From Altererythrobacter ishigakiensis (GTDB taxonomy: Bacteria; Pseudomonadota; Alphaproteobacteria; Sphingomonadales; Sphingomonadaceae): DNA of 64,000 bases. The stretch is from positions 310,001 to 374,000 of the forward strand of contig NZ_CP015963.1 in NCBI RefSeq assembly GCF_001663155.1, in the 5' to 3' direction. The translations under genes and the position numbers were made by a program. Below the pieces are notes generated by a model, which searched no databases, was not told the origin of the DNA, and saw only the letters and a list, made by a program, of their open reading frames with translations. This document shows positions 35,146 to 43,389 of the stretch, piece after piece; within the stretch, counting starts at the first letter, position 1; each line of letters starts with the position of its first letter.

Positions 35146-36428
35146 TCCGTCAGACATTTCTCGGCGCCACCGCTGCGCTCGCTCTCACCGTTCCCGCCGC
35201 AGCGCAGGACCTCGCCATAACAGGCGCAACAATTGCCACCGGAGATGGCAGCGCGCCAATCGAAAACGCTACGGTCGTCGTTCGCAATGGCAGGGTCATT
35301 GATGTTGGTGCGGATGTGAATGTGCCGGGAGGCATTCCGACGCTGGATGGCAGCGGAACCTGGGTCTCCGCCGGGCTAGTCGCCGCGGTCACCGACTTGG
35401 GTCTGGTTGATGTTAGCGCGGTCCAATCCAGCAATGATATCAGCGCCAGCAGTTCGCGTTTCAATGCAGCGCTGGATGTGGCACCTGCGATCAACCCGGT
35501 CTCTCAGCACATTCTGGTTGCCCGCACGAACGGCATTACCCGGGCCGTGGTTGCGCCGGGCAATTCCAACTCGATCTTCGCCGGGCAAGGCGCGATTATC
35601 GATACGTCGGGCAATGGTGACGTTGTGATGAAGCCCCGTGCGTTCCAAATGGTGACGCTGTCGGAAAGCGGCGCGCGAATTGCCGGCGGCAGCCGCACCG
35701 CAAGCCATGTCGAGCTGCGCAATGCCTTGCGTGAAGCAACTGATTTTGCCGCCGGGCGCTGGAGCGGAGAAGACAATCTGCTTACACGGGCCGATGCCGA
35801 AGCGCTGGGCCCCGTGATTGGCGGGCGCCAGCCATTGCTGGTGCTTGCTCACCGCGCCTCGGACATTCGAGCGGTGATTGCGCTTGCCGAAGAATTTCCG
35901 CGACTTGATCTGGTACTGGTTGGAGCGACCGAGGGCTGGATGGTTGCAAGCGAGATCGCTGCCGCGGGAATCCCGGTCATTGCTGAAAGCTTGCAGGATT
36001 TGCCCGAACGTTTCGAGCAGCTGGCTTCTACTCAAAGCAACATTGGCCGGATGCACGCGGCCGGGGTTGAGGTGGCATTCAATGCCTCCACCGCGCGTTT
36101 CACACATATGTACCGGCAATATGCCGGTAATCTGGTGGCACTTTCGCGGATGCCGCGCGCCAGCGGACTGACGTGGGGTGAAGCCTTCGCATCGATCAGT
36201 TCTGCTCCTGCGGAAGCCATCGGGATGAACGGTCAGATGGGCGTATTGGCGCCTGGCGCTGTAGGCGATCTGGTGGTGTGGGATGGTGACCCGCTCGAGG
36301 TATCCAGCGCAGCTTTGCGCGTCTTCATTGATGGCGTCGAAGTTCCACTGGAAAGTCACCAGACGCGCTTGCGCGAGCGCTATCGTGACCTCGACGAAAG
36401 CGACCGGCCGAAAGCATACGATTGGTAG
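35142..36428 (+). CDS. Amidohydrolase-fold protein lacking the HxH metal motif
   Basis: 428 residues, Sec signal peptide ending AAAQD, no lipobox. Shares the whole frame of the preceding protein, including the beta-sandwich (ITGATIATGDGSAPIENATV) and the closing VLAPGAVGDLVVWDGDPLEV. At the place of DIHSHLG it has SAGLVAAVTDLGLVD, with no histidines, and no later HSDSD equivalent. It is therefore probably not a zinc hydrolase itself and may be a partner subunit of its neighbour. Translationally coupled to it, with AAGGAG just before the start. Confidence 0.88.
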   Translation: MIRQTFLGATAALALTVPAAAQDLAITGATIATGDGSAPIENATVVVRNGRVIDVGADVNVPGGIPTLDGSGTWVSAGLVAAVTDLGLVDVSAVQSSNDISASSSRFNAALDVAPAINPVSQHILVARTNGITRAVVAPGNSNSIFAGQGAIIDTSGNGDVVMKPRAFQMVTLSESGARIAGGSRTASHVELRNALREATDFAAGRWSGEDNLLTRADAEALGPVIGGRQPLLVLAHRASDIRAVIALAEEFPRLDLVLVGATEGWMVASEIAAAGIPVIAESLQDLPERFEQLASTQSNIGRMHAAGVEVAFNASTARFTHMYRQYAGNLVALSRMPRASGLTWGEAFASISSAPAEAIGMNGQMGVLAPGAVGDLVVWDGDPLEVSSAALRVFIDGVEVPLESHQTRLRERYRDLDESDRPKAYDW

Positions 36429-36437
36429 TTATCCCAA

Positions 36438-36460
36438 GCGCGCGCTTGCCAAGCGCGCGC
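36438..36460 (+). terminator. Hairpin after amidohydrolase pair
   Basis: GCGCGCGCTT (36438-36447) and AAGCGCGCGC (36451-36460) form a perfect 10 bp stem with loop GCC, 9 bp after the stop codon. Very stable, but followed by AGCTGTGG and not by U's. Confidence 0.5.
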
Positions 36461-36500
36461 AGCTGTGGCCAAATCCCGGCGAATGGTCGGGAGATGATCC

Positions 36501-37175
36501 ATGGATAATGCTCTGGTCGAACTGATCGCTGCGAATGTAGCGTTTGTAGGCACCCATTTTGCGATGTCGCATCCATTGCGCGCGCCAATGGTCCGCGTTC
36601 TGAAAGAAGGCGGCTTCAGTGCCGTTTATTCGCTCGTCAGCGCAGCTACGCTGGTTTGGGTTTATCTTGCCTATAAGTCGGCGCCCGTCGCCGACCTTGG
36701 TGGTTCAGGCGAGTTTGGCTGGATCGCAGCAACCATCCTCACGCTACCCGCGCTTGTTCTTCTCGCCGGATCATTGGCCGGCAATCCTGCGCTGCCGATG
36801 CCAGGCGCAGAGAAGCAGGCCCGTGCCGAACCAAAGGGCGTCTTTCGTGTCACGCGGCATCCAATGATGTGGGCCATCGGTATTTGGGCCTTTTCACACA
36901 TCGTTCTCTGGAACAGCTGGCGCAGTGTCATCACTGCATTGGCAATGGGTATTCTAGCGCTGATTGGCGCGCATTTGCAGGATCGCAAGAAAGAAGCCCT
37001 GATGGGCGATGCCTGGGCAGAATGGGAAGGCCGCACCAGCTATTGGCCGAATTGGGGGGCAATATTTACCGCCGGCGTGATCTATTGGGCAATCGGGATT
37101 GCCTTATGGCTCCTACTCAGTTGGGTGCATATGCCGCTGGGCGGTATGCCCGCCGGCATATGGCGCTGGCTCTGA
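36501..37175 (+). CDS. NnrU family membrane protein
   Basis: 224 residues with six hydrophobic spans. NnrU-like: starts MDNALVELIAANVAFVGTHF, has the family's FRVTRHPMMWAIGIWAFSHI, which resembles isoprenylcysteine methyltransferase-type proteins, and QDRKKEALMGDAWAEWEGRT. NnrU was named from denitrifiers, but most relatives, as here, are not near nitrite or nitric oxide reductases. Function unknown. Ribosome site GGGAG 10 bp before the start. Confidence 0.88.
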   Translation: MDNALVELIAANVAFVGTHFAMSHPLRAPMVRVLKEGGFSAVYSLVSAATLVWVYLAYKSAPVADLGGSGEFGWIAATILTLPALVLLAGSLAGNPALPMPGAEKQARAEPKGVFRVTRHPMMWAIGIWAFSHIVLWNSWRSVITALAMGILALIGAHLQDRKKEALMGDAWAEWEGRTSYWPNWGAIFTAGVIYWAIGIALWLLLSWVHMPLGGMPAGIWRWL

Positions 37176-37284
37176 TCTGCAAATAAGACGAACGGTTGCA
37201 GTTAAGCTATTGCCAGTAAGCTTTTATTTGTCTTGAGCGGTCATCTTGTGCCACATGAGGGACGCGGGGCAGAAAAGGTAAGGC

Positions 37285-38286
37285 ATGGCGTTTTCGCTGG
37301 CATCTTTTGCGCTACTCGTTTCAAGCGCCCCTGCTGCATTGGTGATGCAGCCACAAGCCGTGGCGCTTGCGCAGGCAGCGTCGCAGCAGAAACAGGTCTC
37401 TGAAGAGCCAGTCGACGGCTCGCCTCCTGTCGAGAGTGAGAACGTTATTGTTGTTACCGGAGAAGGCGCCGATCCGCTCAAGGACCCGCTGGAGAGCGTC
37501 AATATACAAGCATATGAACTGACTCGGGACATCGACAAAGCTTTCGTGGAGCCGATTGCGGATGTTTACGAGGAAGACTTGCCCAGCCCGATTCGCAAAG
37601 GCCTCAGGAACTTTCTGCGCAATCTGATGGAGCCGGTGAATGCGCTCAACTATCTGCTGCAACTAAAGCCGGGCAAGGCGTTGGAGACTGTGGGGCGCTT
37701 CGCAATCAATACCACTGTCGGCATGGCAGGATTGTTCGATGTTGCGAAGAAGGAGCCTTTCAATCTGCCATACCGCCGCAACGGCTTCGGGAACACTTTG
37801 GGCTATTATGGGGTTGGGCCGGGTCCGTTTCTGGTCTTGCCTTTGGTCGGCGCAACGACGCTGCGAGACCTGCTTGGCAGCGGGATCGATCAAGCCATAA
37901 TCCCGTTCGCCGTCGGCAAGCCATTCAATACGCCCTATTACGCGATCCCCGCCTACACAGTGAATTCGCTGGAGTTCCGGATCGAGTTTGATGAACGGAT
38001 CGGCCAGATCAACGACAGTGATGATCCCTACTACGCGCTGCGAGAGAGTTATCTGTGCAACCGCGAAGCCGACATTGCTGCGCTCAAGAATCAGCCGCCG
38101 CCACGCGATTGCAGTATCGAAGCGATAATGCGCGGACCAGAGCCCGCCGATTCCCTGATTCCGCAAGATGCGCCTGAAGTTGAACCAACTGCCGGGCCGG
38201 TCGCGGTTGAGCCGCCACCTCAGCCGCCTGCGATCATCTATATCAGCGAGGAAGTGGTCCAGCCGCTGCCAGCTGATTACCGTTAA
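37285..38286 (+). CDS. MlaA/VacJ family outer-membrane lipid-asymmetry protein without a lipobox
   Basis: 333 residues. MlaA core at about 75-270: DPLESVNIQAYELTRDIDKA, NLMEPVNALNYLLQLKPGKA, GRFAINTTVGMAGLFDVAKK and GYYGVGPGPFLVLPLVGATT. In other bacteria it removes misplaced phospholipid from the outer leaflet. Most homologues are lipoproteins, yet the N-terminus here (MAFSLASFALLVSSAPAALV) is a plain Sec-type signal with no cysteine, and a stop codon two codons upstream of ATG 37285 rules out a longer form. The C-terminal 60 residues are Pro-rich (EPPPQPPAIIYISEE) and may reach the peptidoglycan or a partner. Confidence 0.9.
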   Translation: MAFSLASFALLVSSAPAALVMQPQAVALAQAASQQKQVSEEPVDGSPPVESENVIVVTGEGADPLKDPLESVNIQAYELTRDIDKAFVEPIADVYEEDLPSPIRKGLRNFLRNLMEPVNALNYLLQLKPGKALETVGRFAINTTVGMAGLFDVAKKEPFNLPYRRNGFGNTLGYYGVGPGPFLVLPLVGATTLRDLLGSGIDQAIIPFAVGKPFNTPYYAIPAYTVNSLEFRIEFDERIGQINDSDDPYYALRESYLCNREADIAALKNQPPPRDCSIEAIMRGPEPADSLIPQDAPEVEPTAGPVAVEPPPQPPAIIYISEEVVQPLPADYR

Positions 38287-38289
38287 GCG

Positions 38290-39081
38290 TCACTCGCCTT
38301 TGAAATTCGGCGCGCGCTTTTCGATCAGCGCGTCGACCCCTTCCATGTGATCCTCTGTCAGATGCATCAAAGCTTGCGTGTTCGCAGCCATCTCCAAGGC
38401 TGTGTCATATGACACGTCGCGGCCTTGCCGCATCAGGTTTTTGGCATGGCGCAATGCATGCGGGGGCAGAGCCGCGATTTTGTTCGCTAGTCCGTTTGCC
38501 TCTTCGAGCAGCGCATCGTGATCTACAACTCGGCTGACCAAGCCCCAATCCAGCGCGGTGGCGGCATCGATCACGTCACCTGTGTAGAACAGCTCTGCCG
38601 CGCGCGCCTCGCCGATTATGCGCGGCAGGATCCATGTGCCGCCATCGCCCGGAATGATGCCGAGCTTCAGGAAGGTTACGCCGAACTTCGCCTTCTCAGA
38701 CGCAATACGAATATCACCCAGGCAGGCGACATCGCAGCCAAGCCCGATTGCCGGGCCATTGACGGCGGAGATCACCGGGACACGCAAGCCATAGAGTGCG
38801 CGCAGCATGCGGTGGATATTGTCACGATAGCCGTCAGAGATTGCGGGCGCGCTACCGCCGAAGGTGCCGCTACGTGACTTCATTGCCTTGATATCGCCGC
38901 CGGCGCTGAATGCGCGGCCTGCGCCGGTCAGGATGACGCAGCGCACATTGAGATCGCGGTTGATATCGTCGCAGGCCTTGGTGAAAGTGTCGCCATCGCC
39001 TGGAGCGCCCAACGGATTCATTGTCTCGGCGCGATCGATAGTGAGCGTAGTGGTGTGGCCTGTGGTTTCAATCTGCAGCAT
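38290..39081 (-). CDS. Enoyl-CoA hydratase/isomerase family protein
   Basis: 263 residues from ATG 39081; an upstream frame to 39135 adds residues unlike the family. Crotonase fold: oxyanion-hole segment GAGRAFSAGGDIKAMKSRSG and the second one near VNGPAIGLGCDVACLGDIRI, with Glu/Asp region LKLGIIPGDGGTWILPRIIG. The general-base Glu pair is partly replaced (GIIPGDGG), so hydratase activity itself is not certain. Overlaps the upstream alpha/beta hydrolase by 14 bp. Third gene of dxs operon. Converges on mlaA with 3 bp between stops. Confidence 0.9.
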   Translation of the reverse strand: MLQIETTGHTTTLTIDRAETMNPLGAPGDGDTFTKACDDINRDLNVRCVILTGAGRAFSAGGDIKAMKSRSGTFGGSAPAISDGYRDNIHRMLRALYGLRVPVISAVNGPAIGLGCDVACLGDIRIASEKAKFGVTFLKLGIIPGDGGTWILPRIIGEARAAELFYTGDVIDAATALDWGLVSRVVDHDALLEEANGLANKIAALPPHALRHAKNLMRQGRDVSYDTALEMAANTQALMHLTEDHMEGVDALIEKRAPNFKGE

Positions 39082-39865
39082 CAAGCGCCTCCAGAAAATG
39101 CAGCACAGTTTGCTCCGCTTCATCATTCCACGCAAGATCGTGGCCGGCGCCCGGAAAGATTATCAGCTCCGCCGCCGGGTTGGCACGCGCCAACTGCTCG
39201 GAATGGTGGTGTGGGATCAGATCGTCGGCATCGCCATGCAACAGCAGGATTGGCGCACTGACTTGGGGTATCTTGGCGATGTTGTTGAATCGATCGCGCA
39301 GAAGCAAGTCCACGGGCAACCACCACAGTTTTTCACTGGCGACCTGAGGCAAGCTGGCGAATGGTGAGATCAGAATGATCGCGCGGGCGTCGATCTCAAT
39401 TGCCATTTGTTTGGCCACACCGCTGCCAATGGAATTGCCGATCAAGACCATTTCGTTTGACGATACGCCGCGTGCTTTCAAAAAGGCCAACGCCGCGCGA
39501 CCATCTGCGTACAGGCCCTCCTCACTTGGAGAGCCCGGATTGCCGCGATAGCCGCGATACTCTGCTGCAAGCACTCCGTAGCCCGCCGGAGTTAGCCGGT
39601 CAGTCGCGATGACCGAACTCTGCCAGTCTGCGCCATTGCCGTGGAAGTAGACAATCGTCGGCATGCCGCCGCGCGCAGGTTTGTAACCCGCCATGAGATC
39701 AAGCCCATCTGATGTGCGGTAGAGTATCTCTTCGAAACCCGGCACTTCGCGACCTTCGCCCTTGGGCGCGGGGTAGATAAAGTAACGTTGTCCCAAAGCG
39801 AGGAGGAGCAGGACCGCAAAATATGCGGTGGCCGCCATAACAAGCAATTGGGCGGCCATGCGCAC
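39068..39865 (-). CDS. Membrane-anchored alpha/beta hydrolase, Bem46/ABHD13-like
   Basis: 265 residues. N-terminal membrane anchor (LLVMAATAYFAVLLLLALG), then an alpha/beta-hydrolase domain: YFHGNGADWQSS (oxyanion), nucleophile in IGNSIGSGVAK, acid in LHGDADDLIP, His in GAGHDLAWN. Resembles the Bem46/ABHD13/YfhR group, of unknown physiological substrate. Sits between dxs (13 bp upstream) and an enoyl-CoA hydratase (14 bp overlap), so it is coexpressed with isoprenoid synthesis, but no functional link is shown. Confidence 0.88.
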   Translation of the reverse strand: MRMAAQLLVMAATAYFAVLLLLALGQRYFIYPAPKGEGREVPGFEEILYRTSDGLDLMAGYKPARGGMPTIVYFHGNGADWQSSVIATDRLTPAGYGVLAAEYRGYRGNPGSPSEEGLYADGRAALAFLKARGVSSNEMVLIGNSIGSGVAKQMAIEIDARAIILISPFASLPQVASEKLWWLPVDLLLRDRFNNIAKIPQVSAPILLLHGDADDLIPHHHSEQLARANPAAELIIFPGAGHDLAWNDEAEQTVLHFLEALDAAD

Positions 39866-39878
39866 CGGCCGCGCTCGC

Positions 39879-41801
39879 TCAGGCCCGCGCCTCTTCTACG
39901 CCAGCTGAATTATGCCGCAATGCGCGCAAAACTGTTGCAACGATATCGGGAGCATTGAGGCCCGCTTCGTCATATTGCTTATGCGGGTCGTCCTGATCCT
40001 GAAACACGTCAGGCAAGCGCATGGTACGCACTTTCAACCCACCATCCGTCAAGCCTTCGTCGCTGGCAAAGGTAAGCACATGCGCGCCCAGCCCGCCGAT
40101 CGCGCCTTCCTCGACTGTCACGACAACTTCATGCGTACGCATCAGCTTTTCGATCAGCTCGGTATCGAGCGGCTTCGCAAAGCGCAGGTCAGCAACTGTC
40201 GTCGAAAGGCCTTTCGCCTCCAGAGTGTCTGCTGCCTTTTGGGCCTCGGCCAGGCGAGCACCCAGCGACAGAATCGCGACCTTTGACCCTTCGCGAACGA
40301 CCCGGCCTTTGCCGATTTCCAGCTTCTGCGGGGTTTCAGGCAGTGGGACCCCCGCACCCCCACCGCGCGGGTAGCGGAATGCGATGGGACCTTCATCGTA
40401 CTCTGCGGCGGTATAGGTCATATGGACCAGTTCAGCTTCATCAGCTGCGGCCATCACGACAAAATTGGGCAGCGTCGCCAGATACGTAATGTCAAACGAA
40501 CCTGCATGCGTGCAGCCGTCGGCACCAACCAGCCCCGCTCGGTCAATTGCGAACCGCACCGGCAGGTTCTGAATCGCGACATCATGCACCACCTGGTCAT
40601 ACGCACGCTGTAGGAAGGTAGAATAGATCGCCGCAAACGGTCGCATGCCCTGTGCGGCCAGACCTGCCGCAAAGGTCACGCCGTGCTGCTCGGCAATGCC
40701 GACATCGAAAGCGCGGTCGGGATGCGCCTTGGCGAAGCGATCCACGCCAGTGCCCGATGGCATCGCCGCGGTAATCGCGCAAATGCGCTTGTCGGTCTCG
40801 GCCAGCTTGGCCAGCGTATCGCCAAATACGTTCTGATAGGCTGGCGGGCCGGCTTTGCCCTTGGCTTTCTCGCCCGTCACTACATCAAACTTTGGCACGC
40901 CGTGATATTTGTCTGCGCTATTTTCAGCCGGCTCGTACCCCTTGCCCTTCGTGGTCACGACATGGACCAGCACCGGCCCCTGTTCGCTGTCGCGCACATT
41001 CTCAAGCACCGGAATCAGGTGATCGAGATTGTGCCCGTCAATGGGGCCAACGTAATAGAAACCCAGCTCTTCAAAAAGCGTCCCGCCGGTCACCATGCCG
41101 CGGGTGAATTCCTCTGCCTTCTCGACCGCCTTGTGCACACGGCGCGACATCTTGGACGTAACCTTGGAGGCAAGCGAACGCAGGCCAAGATATTCGGATG
41201 AGGAAACCATCCGCGCCAGATATGCCGACAAACCGCCTACCGGCGGCGCAATTGACATGTCATTGTCATTGAGAATCACAACCAATCGGTTGCCCGCCTG
41301 CTCGGCATTGTTCATCGCCTCATAGGCCATGCCAGCGCTCATTGAACCATCACCGATTACGGCGATGCCGCGGCCAGGTTTGTCATTGAGCTTGTTCGCT
41401 ATTGCAAAGCCCAAGGCGGCCGAGATCGAGGTTGAGCTGTGCGCTGCGCCAAACGGATCGTATTCGCTTTCCGCACGCTTGGTGAAACCACTAAGCCCGC
41501 CACCCTGGCGCAGAGTGCGGATCCGGTCGCGGCGACCGGTAATGATCTTGTGCGGATAGCATTGGTGGCCCACATCCCACACCAGCCGATCTTCCGGCGT
41601 ATTGAACACATAGTGGATCGCTGTAGTCAGTTCGACCACGCCAAGACCCGAACCCAGATGCCCGCCCGATGTGCTGACTGCATCGATCATTTCGGCGCGA
41701 AGTTCGTCGGAAAACTGGCGCAGCTGCGATTTGTCGAGCTTGCGCAGATCAGCCGGATATTGAACCGTATCCAGTAGCGGTGTGTGCGGTGGTTGACTCA
41801 T
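39879..41801 (-). CDS. dxs: 1-Deoxy-D-xylulose-5-phosphate synthase
   Basis: 640 residues from ATG 41801 ([20 protein letters not shown]), the family's normal start; a longer frame to 41888 adds 29 residues with no similarity. First step of the MEP isoprenoid pathway: pyruvate plus glyceraldehyde-3-phosphate to DXP. The thiamine-diphosphate motif is [20 protein letters not shown], ending near LNDNDMSI; the pyrimidine-domain segment is [20 protein letters not shown] with the catalytic Glu, and RYPRGGG follows. The C-terminal transketolase domain is complete. First of three genes on the minus strand. Confidence 0.97.
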   Translation of the reverse strand: MSQPPHTPLLDTVQYPADLRKLDKSQLRQFSDELRAEMIDAVSTSGGHLGSGLGVVELTTAIHYVFNTPEDRLVWDVGHQCYPHKIITGRRDRIRTLRQGGGLSGFTKRAESEYDPFGAAHSSTSISAALGFAIANKLNDKPGRGIAVIGDGSMSAGMAYEAMNNAEQAGNRLVVILNDNDMSIAPPVGGLSAYLARMVSSSEYLGLRSLASKVTSKMSRRVHKAVEKAEEFTRGMVTGGTLFEELGFYYVGPIDGHNLDHLIPVLENVRDSEQGPVLVHVVTTKGKGYEPAENSADKYHGVPKFDVVTGEKAKGKAGPPAYQNVFGDTLAKLAETDKRICAITAAMPSGTGVDRFAKAHPDRAFDVGIAEQHGVTFAAGLAAQGMRPFAAIYSTFLQRAYDQVVHDVAIQNLPVRFAIDRAGLVGADGCTHAGSFDITYLATLPNFVVMAAADEAELVHMTYTAAEYDEGPIAFRYPRGGGAGVPLPETPQKLEIGKGRVVREGSKVAILSLGARLAEAQKAADTLEAKGLSTTVADLRFAKPLDTELIEKLMRTHEVVVTVEEGAIGGLGAHVLTFASDEGLTDGGLKVRTMRLPDVFQDQDDPHKQYDEAGLNAPDIVATVLRALRHNSAGVEEARA

Positions 41802-41890
41802 GATTAAGGCATTTACACGCGAATTATCGAACTGTCGATGAACGCTTTGACCACAAAAACATACGGTTGGTCGCGCCAAAGGCCGCAAGG

Positions 41891-42358
41891 CTAGCCCCTA
41901 CAGGCTTTGCAGAGCCCGCGAATCTCTATCACCGGGCGGCGTGCACTGAAACCGCAGCCCGCGGCCAGTTCGCGCACGCGACCAGAAGTCTGATCATCGT
42001 CGATATGCGTAGCCTCCCCGCATTCGTCGCAGACCAAGAAGATGCAGTCATGCTCGCAACCCGGGTGGGTGTTGGCAAGGAATGCATTCGCACTCTCAAC
42101 CCTAAGCGCCAGATTGTTCGCCACGAAGAGATCAAGGATACGGTATATGCTGTTTGGCGCAACGCGTTTGCCGCGCTCGCGAGAAACATTGTCCGCAATG
42201 TCATAAGCTGAAACTGGACGGTCGTGCTGCGCAAGCTCTGTAAATACGGCTTCGCGCATACCGGTCCATTGCTCACCCGAAGCGATCAAGGCGTCTTTCG
42301 CAGCGTGGATCAGGCCAGTGCCTGAATGCTCTTCATGTGCATGTGAATGGCTACCCAT
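41891..42358 (-). CDS. zur: Zinc uptake regulator, Fur family
   Basis: 155 residues. Fur-family winged helix in the first half ([40 protein letters not shown]) and a metal-binding C-terminal domain with [14 protein letters not shown] and CKACRG, the two CxxC pairs for structural zinc. The His-rich N-terminus ([10 protein letters not shown]) and overall pattern favour Zur rather than Fur. Should repress zinc-uptake genes elsewhere; none is in the window. Located 90 bp upstream of dxs on the same strand. Confidence 0.88.
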   Translation of the reverse strand: MGSHSHAHEEHSGTGLIHAAKDALIASGEQWTGMREAVFTELAQHDRPVSAYDIADNVSRERGKRVAPNSIYRILDLFVANNLALRVESANAFLANTHPGCEHDCIFLVCDECGEATHIDDDQTSGRVRELAAGCGFSARRPVIEIRGLCKACRG

Positions 42359-42409
42359 GCGGGCGTATATAGTGCGCCCTGCGTACTTACGCCAGATCGC
42401 TTGATTGGA

Positions 42410-43096
42410 CTAGCTACCGTCGCGCAGAAACGTGCTGGTATAGTGCTCCGGGTAAAGCTCTTGAAGTGCACGGACCTTCGGCGCGTCCCAACGCACGATA
42501 TATCCGTGTCGCGGGTTTTTCGCCATGAAGTCCTGATGATAGTCTTCGGCTTGGTAGAACTTTTTGTAGAATTCGATTTGAGTGACGACCGGGGCGCCCC
42601 ACACTCCGGATTCGTCTAACTGTGCAAGATAAGCCCGCGCAACTCGCGCCTGTTCACGGTTCATGGGTACAATTGCGCTGCGGTAATGCGCGCCAACATC
42701 CGGTCCCTGACGGTTAAGCAAGGTCGGGTCCGTAACAACCGAAAACAAAATCTGAAGCAATTCGTCATAGCGGATGACTTTGGGATCATAGACTATGCGC
42801 ACAGACTCTGCGTGATCGGTGAGGCCGGTGACAATCTGGCGATATGTTGCTGTATCTGCGCGGCCACCGTGAAAGCCGGAGACCGAAGACTTGACGCCCC
42901 TCACGTGGCTGAACACGCCTTCGACACCCCAGAAACATCCACCAGCGAAGATCGCCACCTGCAAGCCATCTGACTCGTTGGCTTGCACCGCCGCCTCGGG
43001 CGCCTGGACAATCTTCTCGCTGGCGGTAGCCGCGACCGAACACCCGCTGAGCGCCAATGCGCCTGCGGCAATCATTAATGACTTGCGGATTTGCAT
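42410..43096 (-). CDS. msrA: Peptide methionine-S-sulfoxide reductase, exported lipoprotein
   Basis: 228 residues from ATG 43096. Lipoprotein signal with LALSGC (Cys19), so periplasmic. Catalytic motif GGCFWGVEGVF with Cys54. Then VSGFHGGRADTATYRQI and GPDVGAHYRSAIVP, as in all MsrA proteins. The start ATG shares one base with the stop of a 52-residue small protein gene upstream (TAATG). An open frame extends upstream to 43345, but that region belongs to the small gene's strand in another frame and lacks a signal. Partner of the exported MsrB at 25145. Confidence 0.94.
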   Translation of the reverse strand: MQIRKSLMIAAGALALSGCSVAATASEKIVQAPEAAVQANESDGLQVAIFAGGCFWGVEGVFSHVRGVKSSVSGFHGGRADTATYRQIVTGLTDHAESVRIVYDPKVIRYDELLQILFSVVTDPTLLNRQGPDVGAHYRSAIVPMNREQARVARAYLAQLDESGVWGAPVVTQIEFYKKFYQAEDYHQDFMAKNPRHGYIVRWDAPKVRALQELYPEHYTSTFLRDGS

Positions 43097-43254
43097 TATT
43101 GGGTAGCGGCAGACTCTGTGTCCGCGGCCGCGGCCATAGCCGGAGTTGCGACTTGCGCTTCCCAGTTCTGTACAGACATCGCGCCTACCATCAGGGCGCC
43201 GATCAGAAACCCAATGCCGAAATTGCGGGGCAGATCTGATTTCAGAATCGTCAT
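43096..43254 (-). CDS. 52-residue single-span membrane protein coupled to msrA
   Basis: Reads MTILKSDLPRNFGIGFLIGA at the start, with a span GIGFLIGALMVGAMSV and an acidic, Ala-rich tail ending ADTESAATQ. Its TAA stop and the msrA ATG overlap by one base, which normally means coupled translation. Too short for most gene-calling thresholds. No family recognised. Basic N-terminus and outward acidic tail suggest an N-in membrane protein with a periplasmic tail, in the same compartment as MsrA. There is no strong ribosome site, so the confidence is moderate. Confidence 0.6.
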   Translation of the reverse strand: MTILKSDLPRNFGIGFLIGALMVGAMSVQNWEAQVATPAMAAAADTESAATQ

Positions 43255-43389
43255 TTGTACTGTACTCGCGAACTGTCTTTGTTGGTGTTGTTGAGGCCCT
43301 TTTAACCTCGATTGGTTGCGGAGCGGTGAACATGAGTTTCATCAAAAGTCTATTCGCAGTGAGACGAGTTGTGGTTACAGACTGACAGA

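Noticed and set aside
35376..36359. 327-codon minus-strand frame opposite the second amidohydrolase
   Set aside because: His/Arg-rich, no family features, opposite a gene whose protein aligns with its neighbour.
43146..43385. Short plus-strand frame ending MSFIKSLFAVRRVVVTD just before the FAD oxidoreductase
   Set aside because: Antisense to the small msrA-linked gene for much of its length and without any protein features; the last part alone is 17 codons.
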